A stretch of 64,000 nucleotides of DNA from an uncultured Clostridia bacterium (GTDB taxonomy: Bacteria > Bacillota > Clostridia > Christensenellales > Borkfalkiaceae): the NCBI GenBank assembly GCA_934278995.1, contig CAKQWM010000006.1, positions 58,377 through 122,376 on the forward strand, given 5' to 3'. The translations under genes were made by a program, and so were the position numbers. Below the pieces are notes generated by a model. It was not told the origin of the DNA. It did no database searches and saw only the letters and a list, made by a program, of their open reading frames with translations. Of the stretch, positions 51,259 through 59,250 are shown one piece after another. Position 1 is the stretch's first letter, and every line of letters begins with the position of its first letter.

Positions 51259-52575
51259 ATGTTTTATACAAATATGAAGAAGTCGGATTTAAGAGAAAAG
51301 TTAATTTCGAGAAAAATTAAAAAACCGAACGGATTTTTAGCGTCGATTTTCTTTTTTGTACTTAACAAAATTTCAAAAAAGAACAAAGTCGAGTATCATT
51401 ACGGTTTCGATTTAAAATCGATCAAAAACAAATCGGTGGTACTTCTTTCGACTCACGCGTCGAGGCTTGAGTTCGTTTACGCGCTGAACGGTTTTAAAGA
51501 AAAAAACGTAAACGTAGTCTGCGGTTATCAAAATATAATGAAGAAGTATCTTTACGGTATTTTATCCGAACTCGGCGTTATCTCGAAATATTTATACCAG
51601 CCCGATTTTATGTGTACCAAGTCGATGTATTCGGTTTTAAAACGCGGAGGGAATCTTGCGCTTTTTCCGGAAGGTATTCAATCGATTTCCGGCAGTACTC
51701 ATCCCATCAACCCCGCCACCGGCAAGTTTTTGAAAAGATCCGCTTCAACCATAGTTTTATGTAAAAGCGAAGGCGCGTATCTTTGTCAGAACAGATTTTC
51801 CAAAGACGTAAAGAAAGGTAAAATCGATTTTTACTACGATATTTTGTTTACGCCGGACGATCTTAAAAATATGACGGAGGAAGAAATTTACGACAAACTT
51901 TTGCAAAAGTTTAAGTACAATGAATTTAAAACCAATAAAATCCGCCGTTATAAATACGTCGGCAAGCGTCCGAACGTTGACGGGCTTGACAAAATAATAT
52001 ATAAATGCCCGCATTGCGGAAGCGAATTTAAATTTAAAATCGAAGGTGAAAATATGGCTTGTACCGATTGCGGTTATACCGTATCGGTAAACGAATATTA
52101 CGACGTAACGATTAAAAGCGGGCATAAATTATATTTCGACGACGTCGATACATGGTTCAAGTGGCAACGCTCCGAGGTAAAAAAAGAACTTGCCGAAGGC
52201 TTTACGCCTCTTGAAATGACAGGCGGGCTTTATAAACTCAAAACGGATAAACTTTTCAAACACCCTAAAAACAAAAAGATTCTGACGCGCGGTAAAATCA
52301 TTCTTTCACAAGAAGGTCTTAAGATAATCGGCGATAACTTAAAAGGCGACTTTTTAGGCGTCGATTACGATTTCAGCGCGAAAGAAGTATATTCGCTTAC
52401 GTTTTCTCTTTCGGGATTTTTGGAATTTTATTATGAAAACGAATATTACTTAATATATCCGGACGGCGACCTTAATAAAATGGTAAAGTGGACCGTTTGT
52501 TCGGAGGAAATACACAATCTTTACGATCCTAAATGGGCTCAATCGTCAAAAGACGTTTACGAAAATAATTATTAA
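51259..52575 (+). CDS. PlsC-type acyltransferase with C-terminal zinc ribbon
   Basis: A lysophospholipid/1-acylglycerol-3-phosphate acyltransferase-like protein of about 438 residues. LLSTHASRLEFVY matches catalytic motif I but reads H-x4-E instead of the usual H-x4-D; motif III is LALFPEGIQS, and NVVCGYQNIMKKYLYG fits the substrate-binding block. About 100 residues after the PlsC domain a CxxC-CxxC zinc ribbon appears (YKCPHCGSEF...CTDCGYTVS), followed by ~170 residues of unknown type. The start is unsure: TTG 51202, ATG 51259 and ATG 51274 are possible, none with a good Shine-Dalgarno; the 51259 start avoids placing the leader palindrome in the coding sequence. Two bases separate its stop from the next possible start. 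Likely lipid remodelling at the membrane. Confidence 0.75.
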   Translation: MFYTNMKKSDLREKLISRKIKKPNGFLASIFFFVLNKISKKNKVEYHYGFDLKSIKNKSVVLLSTHASRLEFVYALNGFKEKNVNVVCGYQNIMKKYLYGILSELGVISKYLYQPDFMCTKSMYSVLKRGGNLALFPEGIQSISGSTHPINPATGKFLKRSASTIVLCKSEGAYLCQNRFSKDVKKGKIDFYYDILFTPDDLKNMTEEEIYDKLLQKFKYNEFKTNKIRRYKYVGKRPNVDGLDKIIYKCPHCGSEFKFKIEGENMACTDCGYTVSVNEYYDVTIKSGHKLYFDDVDTWFKWQRSEVKKELAEGFTPLEMTGGLYKLKTDKLFKHPKNKKILTRGKIILSQEGLKIIGDNLKGDFLGVDYDFSAKEVYSLTFSLSGFLEFYYENEYYLIYPDGDLNKMVKWTVCSEEIHNLYDPKWAQSSKDVYENNY

Positions 52576-52586
52576 CGGTGTTGAAA

Positions 52587-54095
52587 ATGAACGAAGAATT
52601 TAAAAAAGAAGAAGTTACCGTTCTTTCGGAAGAATCCAAAGAGAATAAACTTATCGAGGATACCGAAAAGCAAGAACAAATCGCAGGCAATAAAATGTCG
52701 GAAATATCCGTTAAATTCGGTTTGAAAAGTTTTTTGACGGTAGTTGGTATTCTCCTTGCCGTGGTTATTGCCGTCGGTATAATGACCTATGTAATACCCG
52801 CAGGCAAGTTCGACCTCGACAGTAACGGAAAAATCATTTTGGGTAGTTATCATACGATTGAAAGCGCTTCGCGTCTTCCCGTATGGCGCTGGTTTACGGC
52901 GCCTTTCGAGGCTCTTATTATAGGGCAGGGAAATATGTCTATAATACAGGTTATAGCGCTTTTATTGATTTTAGGCGGTACTTTTAAAATTTTACAGGAA
53001 AGCGGCGGGCTTACGTCGCTCGTAAGAATTTTAATAGGAAAACTTTATACCAAAAGGTATCTTGCAATATGGGTTATAACCTTCGTTCTGATGTTTTTAT
53101 CCGCCGTTTTCGGGCTTCAGGAGCAACTGCTTATATTGTATCCGCTCTTTTACATGTTGTGCGTTGCCATGAACTGGTCAAACTTTACGGCGATAAGTTT
53201 CGTACTTATAACGTCGGGCGTAGGGTTTACGACGGCGATAACCAACCCGTTTACGATAGGAACCGCCGCAATCAACGCGGGGATTTCTGTAACCGACGGC
53301 ATAGGCTATCGTATATTGATTTTCTGTCTTTTATATATCGTAACGGCGCTTTATATGACGGTTATGGCAAAGCGCGACGAAAAAAAGTGTAAAAACAAAT
53401 TCGATATCGAAAATTTTACTTTAACTACCGACGAAGAAAAAATCGCCGACAAAAAGAAGGCGACGATGATAATTTTGCTTTTCTCCATTGCTCTGTCCGG
53501 CGTTATGATTGCCATTATCGTAAAACCGCTTCGTAATATCAGCATGATTATAATGGGGGTTGCGTTTATTATAGGCTCGATAATCGTCGGAAGAAAACTT
53601 CTCGGAAGTTTCAAAAGCCTCGGAAAGCAGTTTTTAATCGGTATGAAGGACGTCGCGCCATCGCTTATTATAATCATTTTGGCGTTCAGCGTTAAATACA
53701 TCGCCGACTGCGGGAATATTTTACACACAATTTTCTATTATTTTTACGGTCTTATAAACGGTACGTCTCCTTACGTCGGCGTTCTTGTATTGTATCTGTT
53801 CGTCCTGATAATCGAGTTTTTCGTACCGAGCGCTTCCGCAAAAGCGGTTTTGATTATTCCGCTTTTAACCTTGGCGCCGATCCCCGGGTTAAGCGTGAAC
53901 ATTATAGTTTTAACCTATTTGTTTGCAGACGGTTACACCAACGTTTTATTCCCCACTTGCGGAACCCTTTTAATCGGCTTGGGGTTAGCAGACGTAAGTT
54001 ACGCACAGTGGTTTAAAAAGACGATCTGGTTCCAACTTTTACTGCTCGTATTGTCAATTGCGTTTTTAATGCTCGCCGTCGCTTTCGGGTATTGA
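52587..54095 (+). CDS. YfcC/DcuC-superfamily membrane carrier
   Basis: 502 residues from ATG at 52587 (GGTG eight bases upstream; a TTG at 52578 is the alternative). After a ~45-residue charged cytoplasmic start, about twelve hydrophobic helices follow. VIPAGKFDLDSNGKIILGSYHTIE, ALLLILGGTFKILQESGGL and FVPSASAKAVLIIPLLTLAPIPGL are typical of the YfcC family of the C4-dicarboxylate/amino-acid anaerobic carrier superfamily. Substrates proposed for the family include basic amino acids and dipeptides; none can be assigned here. Coupled to the acyltransferase gene by the short gap. A palindrome-type terminator lies 280 bases downstream. Confidence 0.82.
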   Translation: MNEEFKKEEVTVLSEESKENKLIEDTEKQEQIAGNKMSEISVKFGLKSFLTVVGILLAVVIAVGIMTYVIPAGKFDLDSNGKIILGSYHTIESASRLPVWRWFTAPFEALIIGQGNMSIIQVIALLLILGGTFKILQESGGLTSLVRILIGKLYTKRYLAIWVITFVLMFLSAVFGLQEQLLILYPLFYMLCVAMNWSNFTAISFVLITSGVGFTTAITNPFTIGTAAINAGISVTDGIGYRILIFCLLYIVTALYMTVMAKRDEKKCKNKFDIENFTLTTDEEKIADKKKATMIILLFSIALSGVMIAIIVKPLRNISMIIMGVAFIIGSIIVGRKLLGSFKSLGKQFLIGMKDVAPSLIIIILAFSVKYIADCGNILHTIFYYFYGLINGTSPYVGVLVLYLFVLIIEFFVPSASAKAVLIIPLLTLAPIPGLSVNIIVLTYLFADGYTNVLFPTCGTLLIGLGLADVSYAQWFKKTIWFQLLLLVLSIAFLMLAVAFGY

Positions 54096-54552
54096 TAATT
54101 TTTTGACTGATTGACTTTACGCTCGTTCGTAATAACTTCGCCGTGCTTGACGTAAATCTATCTTTGTCTTAATTAACGTATGTATATATGCTTATATCGG
54201 CGAATAAGAATGTTTTAAAATTACAGCGTCGCCGCCGCTTACCGGTTAACTATATTTTAGCGGTTTACCGCTAAAACAAAAACTAATCAAACTAATAATT
54301 TCAGTTAATCAAACTAATAATTTCAATGGCTCATCATTAAAACAAAAATACAATTAAAATAATATAAAAGTCCGCGTATAAGCCCGTTATCGGGCATATA
54401 CGCGGATTTTTTGTATGAGTCTGATTGTTTAACGTTAGTTTAGTTGTTCAATATAAGGATATATTTTTTTTAATATAAGTTCAGTTGTTGAATGTAAGAG
54501 TTTAATTGTTTTAATATAAATTTAGTCGTGAATGAATTAAGTTATAATATTG
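54096..54552. other. Gap: short repeats and a terminator
   Basis: 457 bases without a gene. A 22-base tandem repeat (AATCAAACTAATAATTTCA twice) lies at 54286-54325, the palindrome terminator at 54373-54412, and A/T-rich degenerate repeats (TTCAGTTGTTGAATGTAAG-like) at 54430-54530. Confidence 0.6.
54373..54412 (+). terminator. Terminator formed by the dispersed palindrome
   Basis: TCCGCGTATAAGCCCG pairs with CGGGCATATACGCGGA around TTAT, followed by TTTTTTG. This is the most perfect copy of the family. Confidence 0.85.
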
Positions 54553-56100
54553 CTATTTTTCGGGTTTGGCGTCGAAGATTTCGGCGCAAACAGAAGTTGC
54601 GAAATCTTCTTCGTGGCAAACGAGGATAATTGAGCCCTCGTAGGCTAAAAGGGCTTTTTTGAGGGATTCTTTTGCCTTTACGTCGAGGTGGTTGGTGGGT
54701 TCGTCTAAAATCAGAAAGTTTGATTTTAAACAAGTCAACACGGCAAGTTTACATCTTACCTGTTCGCCGCCGCTCATATTTTTAATGGGTTTTACCGCAA
54801 GTTCGCCTATAAGCCCCGCTTTGGCAAGGCAACTTCTGCGGGCTTTTTCGTTCATAAGCGGGAAGCAGTCGTTAAAATACTGACTTGCGGTTTTTTCAAG
54901 GTTAGGGAAGTTCAAATCCTGTTCGAGATACAAAATTTTCGCTTCGGGATGAATCAAAAAATTACCTTTTATCGGCGGAATTTTTCTCATCAGCGTTTTA
55001 AGAAAGGTTGTTTTGCCGACGCCGTTTGTCCCTCTTATCCACAGGCGGGATTTCGAGTTAAGATGCATATTTACGGGCGGAATGAGCGTTTTGTCGTAAC
55101 CGACTTCGAGATTATTTACAATCAACAAGTCTTTGCAATTCAAATCGACGTAAGGGAAGTTGAATTCGGCGTCGTAAAACACCATAGGTTTAGAAACAAG
55201 TTCCATTTTGTCGAGCATTTTCTGGCGCGAATGAGCCATTTTCGCCGTTGAAGCGCGGGCTTTATTTTTGTCGATATAGTCGGTAATGCGTTTAATTTCC
55301 GCTTGTTGACGTTTGTAAGCGTCCTCGTGCTGTTTTGCGTTCATTTCGCGCTGTGATAAAAACAAAGTATAGTTTCCCGAGTATTTTTTAATCGTTCCGT
55401 TTTCGATATTGACGATACATTTTGAAACGGCGTCCAAAAATTTTATGTCGTGAGAAATCACGAGAAAGGTCTTTTTGTAATCGTTAAGATACCTTATCAG
55501 CCAGTCGATATGCTCGATGTCTAAAAAGTTTGTAGGCTCGTCTAAAAGCATGATGTCGGGGGATTCGAGAAGTAGTTTGCAAAGCATGAGTTTTGCTCTC
55601 TCCCCACCCGAAATATTAGCGATAACGGTATTATAGCCCACGTTATTCATACCAAGCCCGTTCGCCACTTTGCGTATTTTAGCGTCTAAATCGTAAAAAC
55701 TTTCGTCGGTTAATTCGTCCTGAAGTTTAGCCGATTTTTTGATAAGGCGGTCGAGTTCGTCGCCCTCGGCGGTCGCCATATCTTCGTACAATTTGGTTAA
55801 TCTCGTTTCCTTTTCATAAAGATAGGAAAAAGAGGAGGCAAGATATTCCATCACGGTTTTAGATCTGTCTATATCCGCATGCTGGTCAAGGTAACCTTTT
55901 CTTATGCCGTTAAGCCATAAAACTTCGCCTTCGTCCTGAGATACGTTCCCCGTGATTATATTTATAAAAGTTGATTTACCTGCGCCGTTCAAGCCGACTA
56001 CGCCTATATGTTCGCCGTTGTTTACCGTAAGGTTTGCCTTTTCAAACAAGTACCTGTCGTCGTAGCGGTGGGTTAAGTTTTTGATTTCGAGTACGCTCAT
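54553..56100 (-). CDS. ABC-F family ATPase
   Basis: A 515-residue soluble protein with two ABC domains in one chain and no membrane helices. First domain: Walker A GLNGAGKST (36-44), signature ISGGERAK, Walker B IMLLDEPTNFLD. Second domain: Walker A GTNGVGKTT, signature MSGGEQVR, Walker B FLILDEPTNHLD. The linker (KRQQAEIKRITDYIDKNKARASTAKMAHSRQKMLDKME) is the ABC-F linker. Members act on the ribosome, as translation factors or as antibiotic protection factors; the length and linker fit the YbiT-like housekeeping group, but subfamily assignment is uncertain. No Shine-Dalgarno sequence; the promoter at 56109-56137 puts the transcript start about two bases before the ATG. Confidence 0.88.
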   Translation of the reverse strand: MSVLEIKNLTHRYDDRYLFEKANLTVNNGEHIGVVGLNGAGKSTFINIITGNVSQDEGEVLWLNGIRKGYLDQHADIDRSKTVMEYLASSFSYLYEKETRLTKLYEDMATAEGDELDRLIKKSAKLQDELTDESFYDLDAKIRKVANGLGMNNVGYNTVIANISGGERAKLMLCKLLLESPDIMLLDEPTNFLDIEHIDWLIRYLNDYKKTFLVISHDIKFLDAVSKCIVNIENGTIKKYSGNYTLFLSQREMNAKQHEDAYKRQQAEIKRITDYIDKNKARASTAKMAHSRQKMLDKMELVSKPMVFYDAEFNFPYVDLNCKDLLIVNNLEVGYDKTLIPPVNMHLNSKSRLWIRGTNGVGKTTFLKTLMRKIPPIKGNFLIHPEAKILYLEQDLNFPNLEKTASQYFNDCFPLMNEKARRSCLAKAGLIGELAVKPIKNMSGGEQVRCKLAVLTCLKSNFLILDEPTNHLDVKAKESLKKALLAYEGSIILVCHEEDFATSVCAEIFDAKPEK

Positions 56101-56108
56101 AATAATAA

Positions 56109-56137
56109 AGTTTAATATATTTTTCTTATCGTGTCAA
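56109..56137 (-). promoter_or_regulatory. ABC-F promoter, apparently leaderless
   Basis: Minus strand: TTGACA (56132-56137), 17-bp spacer, TAAACT (56109-56114). The ATG is at 56100, so the predicted leader is 0-2 bases. Back to back with the promoter at 56143. Confidence 0.6.
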
Positions 56138-56142
56138 GTTTA

Positions 56143-56171
56143 TTGCATTTTAATCGGCGTCGTGTTACAAT
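56143..56171 (+). promoter_or_regulatory. Promoter of the PH-domain protein gene
   Basis: TTGCAT (56143-56148), 17-bp spacer, TACAAT (56166-56171). Only 5 bases separate its -35 box from that of the divergent ABC-F promoter, so the two may interfere. Confidence 0.65.
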
Positions 56172-56215
56172 ATAAAATAGAAATCATTAAATAAGGGCGT
56201 TTATTAAGGTGTTGT

Positions 56216-56680
56216 ATGCAAAAATTCAGATTCAAGTTTAAAATTTACGTTTATATAGTTATGTCGTGCGCGCTGGTGCTTGCGCTTGCTTCGGTTTGCA
56301 TGACGGTTTTTAAAACTATAAACGGTTATGACGCATCTAAACTTATGAGTACTATTATAACGACGCTTATTTCGGTGTTTATTATCGTTTTGTTGGTATC
56401 GATAATGGTATCTTCTTATTACGCCGTTGACGACAAAAACTTCGTGTTAAGATGGGGGATTCTGAAAAACGTAATTCCCATTAAAGAAATCACGAAACTT
56501 ACTTACGATTCGGATAAAGATAAACTTACCGTTTATTTCGGCGTTAACGATAACTTTATGGTAATTTCTTTAGATAAAGTAAACCCGATGGATATAGTTG
56601 ACGCGCTAAGACAAAGAAATAAAAAAATACTGTTTGAAAGTTTTTCCTCCTCGGATAATTCCGACGAAAATAAAGAATAA
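56216..56680 (+). CDS. Two-helix membrane protein with bacterial PH-like domain
   Basis: A 154-residue protein. Two membrane helices (residues ~12-33 and ~43-66) are followed by a compact beta domain (YYAVDDKNFVLRWGILKNVIPIKEITKLTY, LTVYFGVNDNFMVISLDKVNPMDIVDAL) of bPH type, like the DUF1200/bPH_6 group. These are small membrane proteins of undefined role. The tail is Ser/Asp/Glu-rich. ATG at 56216 follows AAGGTG. A single-gene unit between its own promoter and an 18-bp hairpin. Confidence 0.7.
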   Translation: MQKFRFKFKIYVYIVMSCALVLALASVCMTVFKTINGYDASKLMSTIITTLISVFIIVLLVSIMVSSYYAVDDKNFVLRWGILKNVIPIKEITKLTYDSDKDKLTVYFGVNDNFMVISLDKVNPMDIVDALRQRNKKILFESFSSSDNSDENKE

Positions 56681-56760
56681 AAGTCCTTCTATAGGTCGAT
56701 TATTACCCTGTTTTTATTTAACGTAAAATTTAAAACCTATTAAAAAACAAACCCGATTTT

Positions 56761-56808
56761 GATATGCGCCCCAAAAGTTAGATACTTTTGGGGCGCATAT
56801 CGTTTTTA
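56761..56808 (+). terminator. Strong 18-bp hairpin terminator
   Basis: GATATGCGCCCCAAAAGT (56761-56778) pairs perfectly with ACTTTTGGGGCGCATATC (56784-56801), loop TAGAT, followed by GTTTTTAC. Confidence 0.75.
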
Positions 56809-56910
56809 CTTGAAAACGCGGGTATGTTTTTTTGCGTAGTAAAAAAGTTCGGTAACTTATAAAAAAATTGTTTAGTTCGAGATTTTTTTTAAAAAACGCC
56901 TTAAAAACGA

Positions 56911-56939
56911 TTGACATAACGTATGCGCATATATATAAT
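56911..56939 (+). promoter_or_regulatory. Promoter of the polyamine regulator/transport genes
   Basis: TTGACA (56911-56916), 17-bp spacer, TATAAT (56934-56939): full consensus. Confidence 0.85.
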
Positions 56940-56942
56940 TGA

Positions 56943-57007
56943 GTTTAGTTTTGTTAAACCAAAAGTTTAGTATAACGATTTTCATTAAACTTAAAGTTTA
57001 GTAAAAC
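56943..57007 (+). promoter_or_regulatory. Candidate operator array for the XRE-cupin regulator
   Basis: Immediately downstream of the -10 box: GTTTAGTTTTGTTAAAC (56943-56959), AAGTTTAGTATAAC (56963-56976), and TAAACTTAAAGTTTA (56986-57000, a perfect 15-bp palindrome) continuing to GTAAAAC (57007). The shared word GTTTA/TAAAC repeats at about 21-22-base steps. Placement fits autorepression by roadblock. Confidence 0.6.
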
Positions 57008-57038
57008 ATTATTTGTATTCAGGGGTGACCAAAATTAT

Positions 57039-57575
57039 ATGGAATTGGGTGAAAAAATAAAACAGTTAAGGCTTCAGTGCGATTTAACTCAGGAAGAACT
57101 CGCATCGAGGTGCGAATTATCCAAAGGGTATATTTCGCAACTCGAAAACGACCTGACAAGTCCGTCGATAGCGACGCTTAAAGATATACTGACGGCTCTC
57201 GGCTCGTCTTTAAAAGAATTTTTCTCCGAAGTTGACGTTGACGACAAAGTAGTTTTTACCGAGCAGGACTTCAACGAAAAAGTAACGGAAAATTCCGTGC
57301 TTAACTGGCTTGTTCCAAACGCGCAGAAAAACATGATGGAACCTATTCACCTTGTTTTGTCGCCGGGGGCAAAAACCGAAGAAGACGTTCCTCACGAAGG
57401 CGAGGAATTCGGTTTCGTGCTGGAAGGCGAGATAAACTTATTTTTAGGAAAGAAAAAATACCTTGTCAAAAAAGGCGAAAGTTTTTACTTTGAAGCGGAT
57501 AAAACCCATTATCTTGAAAATAAAACGGATAAAAAAGCGGTTTTAATCTGGGTGTCAACCCCTCCGACTTTTTAA
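57039..57575 (+). CDS. XRE-family regulator with cupin domain (PuuR-like)
   Basis: A 178-residue repressor-type protein. Residues 1-60 are an XRE helix-turn-helix (LGEKIKQLRLQCDLTQEELASRCELSKGYISQLENDLTSPSIATL); residues 100-178 are a cupin barrel (PHEGEEFGFVLEGEINLFLG, KKGESFYFEADKTHYLENKT), which normally binds a small effector. The same arrangement is found in PuuR, the putrescine repressor, and it lies directly upstream of potABCD. It therefore probably senses a polyamine and controls its own promoter and the transporter. GGGGTGA precedes the ATG. A palindrome-type element follows its stop, which could reduce read-through into potA. Confidence 0.85.
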   Translation: MELGEKIKQLRLQCDLTQEELASRCELSKGYISQLENDLTSPSIATLKDILTALGSSLKEFFSEVDVDDKVVFTEQDFNEKVTENSVLNWLVPNAQKNMMEPIHLVLSPGAKTEEDVPHEGEEFGFVLEGEINLFLGKKKYLVKKGESFYFEADKTHYLENKTDKKAVLIWVSTPPTF

Positions 57576-57585
57576 TAAAACAGGC

Positions 57586-57758
57586 TTTTAACGGGCTTAT
57601 AGGCGGGCTTATGTCCTACAAATGCAAAGAAAAGCATTTGAAACAACATTTATTTACGTTTGTTTTGATTTGCAAACGGGATACTGAATATCGCGGTTTA
57701 ACATATCGACATATTTAAATATAAGCATATAAACATTTTTATTTTTAGGAGCGCAAAA
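57586..57758 (+). other. Regulator-potA intergenic region: palindrome copy and hairpins
   Basis: Contains a palindrome-family copy (AACGGGCTTATAGGCGGGC, about 57594-57612), AAATGC/GCATTT (about 57617-57638) and CGTTTG/CAAACG (about 57658-57679) inverted pairs, then AGGAG ahead of potA. No clear second promoter is seen; potA may depend on read-through. Confidence 0.45.
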
Positions 57759-59249
57759 ATGGCTGAAAAAATCATTGAGCTTAAGAAAGTAACCAAAATC
57801 TACGACGGCACGGCAGTCGTGGATAACATCGACCTTTACATTCGTAAAGGCGAATTCGTAACGTTGCTCGGTCCCTCAGGTTGCGGTAAAACGACAACGC
57901 TCAGAATGATAGCCGGGTTTGAAAAACCTGACGACGGCGAAATTCTTTTAGGCGGTAAAGACATCACGTCCATTCCCCCTTACCTCAGACCGATAAACAC
58001 GGTGTTTCAGCGTTACGCGCTGTTTCCCCACCTTAACGTTTACGACAATATCGCTTACGGCTTAAAACTTAAGCGCGTAAAAAACGTTTATCAGGACAAA
58101 AACGGAAAGCGTGTGGAAAAGGTCGAAAAACTTTCCAAAAAAGTTATCGACGAAAAGGTTTCGAGGGCGCTTAAAATGGTTGACCTCGAAGAATTTGAAA
58201 AGCGCGACGTAACTACGCTTTCGGGCGGTCAGCAACAGCGTATAGCGATTGCCCGCGCAATCGTCAACGAACCGCAGATTCTTCTTCTTGACGAACCTTT
58301 GGGCGCGCTCGACCTTAAAATGCGTCAGGATATGCAGATCGAACTTAAAGAAATGCACAAAAAATTAGGCATTACTTTCATCTACGTTACTCACGATCAG
58401 GAAGAAGCGCTTACCATGAGCGATACGATAGTCGTAATGAACGACGGCGTAATTCAGCAAATCGGTACGCCAAAGGATATTTACAACGAACCCAAAAACT
58501 CGTTTGTAGCCGACTTTATCGGCGAAAGCAACATAATGAGCGGTACCATAGTCGGCGACAGAAAGGTAAGATTTATCGGTCACGTTTTCGACATGGTTGA
58601 CGATTTCGATCTTCACGAAAAGGTTGACGTCGTCGTTCGCCCGGAAGACGTTTTCCTCGTCAACAAAGACAAAGGACAGGTAAACGGAAAAATTATATCC
58701 TCCGTCTTTAAAGGCGTGCATTACGAAATGACTTTTTTGGTCGGAAAAACCGAAATTATCATTCAGGATACGGTAGAAAGAGAAGTCGGCGAAGAGGTCA
58801 GCATCATCATAAAACCCGACGATATTCACATTATGAAAAAGGAATATCTCGTAAACTCTTACGACGGGTATATCACAAAGGACAATAAAGTATGCTTTGC
58901 CGAAGGCGAGTTCGATTGCGACGTTACAAAACTTTATCAAGGCTCAACCCTTGACGAAGAAGGCTATCTTATAACGGAAGACGGGCAAAAACTCGACCTT
59001 ACCGATACGCCCGTAAAAGTCGAGGTTCCGCTTGACAAGATCGAAATTATCGATAACGAATCGGACGGCGAGGCTTGCGGTCAGATTATCTCCATAATTT
59101 ATAAAGGCGACCATTATCAGGTCATTATCCGTACTTTCGAGGAAGAAGAGGACTTTGTCGTCGATACCGAATATTTATGGAACGAAAACGACAAGGTCAG
59201 CGTAAAAATCGCTCCGGAAGACATTACTCTTAAATTAAAGGTGAAATAA
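57759..59249 (+). CDS. potA: Spermidine/putrescine ABC transporter ATPase PotA, long form
   Basis: A 496-residue ATPase, against about 350-380 for usual PotA. Walker A GPSGCGKTTT, Q-loop FQRYALFPHLNV, signature LSGGQQQRIAIARA and Walker B ILLLDEPLGALD are intact. A ~25-residue charged insertion (KRVKNVYQDKNGKRVEKVEKLSKKV) stands before the signature helix. The C-terminal part contains two TOBE-like segments: one in the normal place (VDVVVRPEDVFLV...GKIISSVFKGVHYEMTF) and a second at the end (GQIISIIYKGDHYQVIIR...VKIAPEDITLKLKVK), separated by an acidic stretch. It drives polyamine uptake with PotBCD. First gene of a tightly packed four-gene operon. Confidence 0.93.
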   Translation: MAEKIIELKKVTKIYDGTAVVDNIDLYIRKGEFVTLLGPSGCGKTTTLRMIAGFEKPDDGEILLGGKDITSIPPYLRPINTVFQRYALFPHLNVYDNIAYGLKLKRVKNVYQDKNGKRVEKVEKLSKKVIDEKVSRALKMVDLEEFEKRDVTTLSGGQQQRIAIARAIVNEPQILLLDEPLGALDLKMRQDMQIELKEMHKKLGITFIYVTHDQEEALTMSDTIVVMNDGVIQQIGTPKDIYNEPKNSFVADFIGESNIMSGTIVGDRKVRFIGHVFDMVDDFDLHEKVDVVVRPEDVFLVNKDKGQVNGKIISSVFKGVHYEMTFLVGKTEIIIQDTVEREVGEEVSIIIKPDDIHIMKKEYLVNSYDGYITKDNKVCFAEGEFDCDVTKLYQGSTLDEEGYLITEDGQKLDLTDTPVKVEVPLDKIEIIDNESDGEACGQIISIIYKGDHYQVIIRTFEEEEDFVVDTEYLWNENDKVSVKIAPEDITLKLKVK

Positions 59250-59250
59250 C

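Larger units (their letters stand above)
56681..57038. other. Gap: palindrome copy, strong hairpin, promoter and operators
   Basis: 358 bases. They hold a palindrome-family copy at 56684-56712 (CTATAGGTCGATTATTACCC), an 18-bp hairpin (56761-56801), the puuR-like gene's promoter (56911-56939) and its candidate operators (56943-57007). Confidence 0.75.

Noticed and set aside
58365..58940. Minus-strand 191-residue frame within potA
   Set aside because: Antisense to a well-supported ATPase; no independent evidence.
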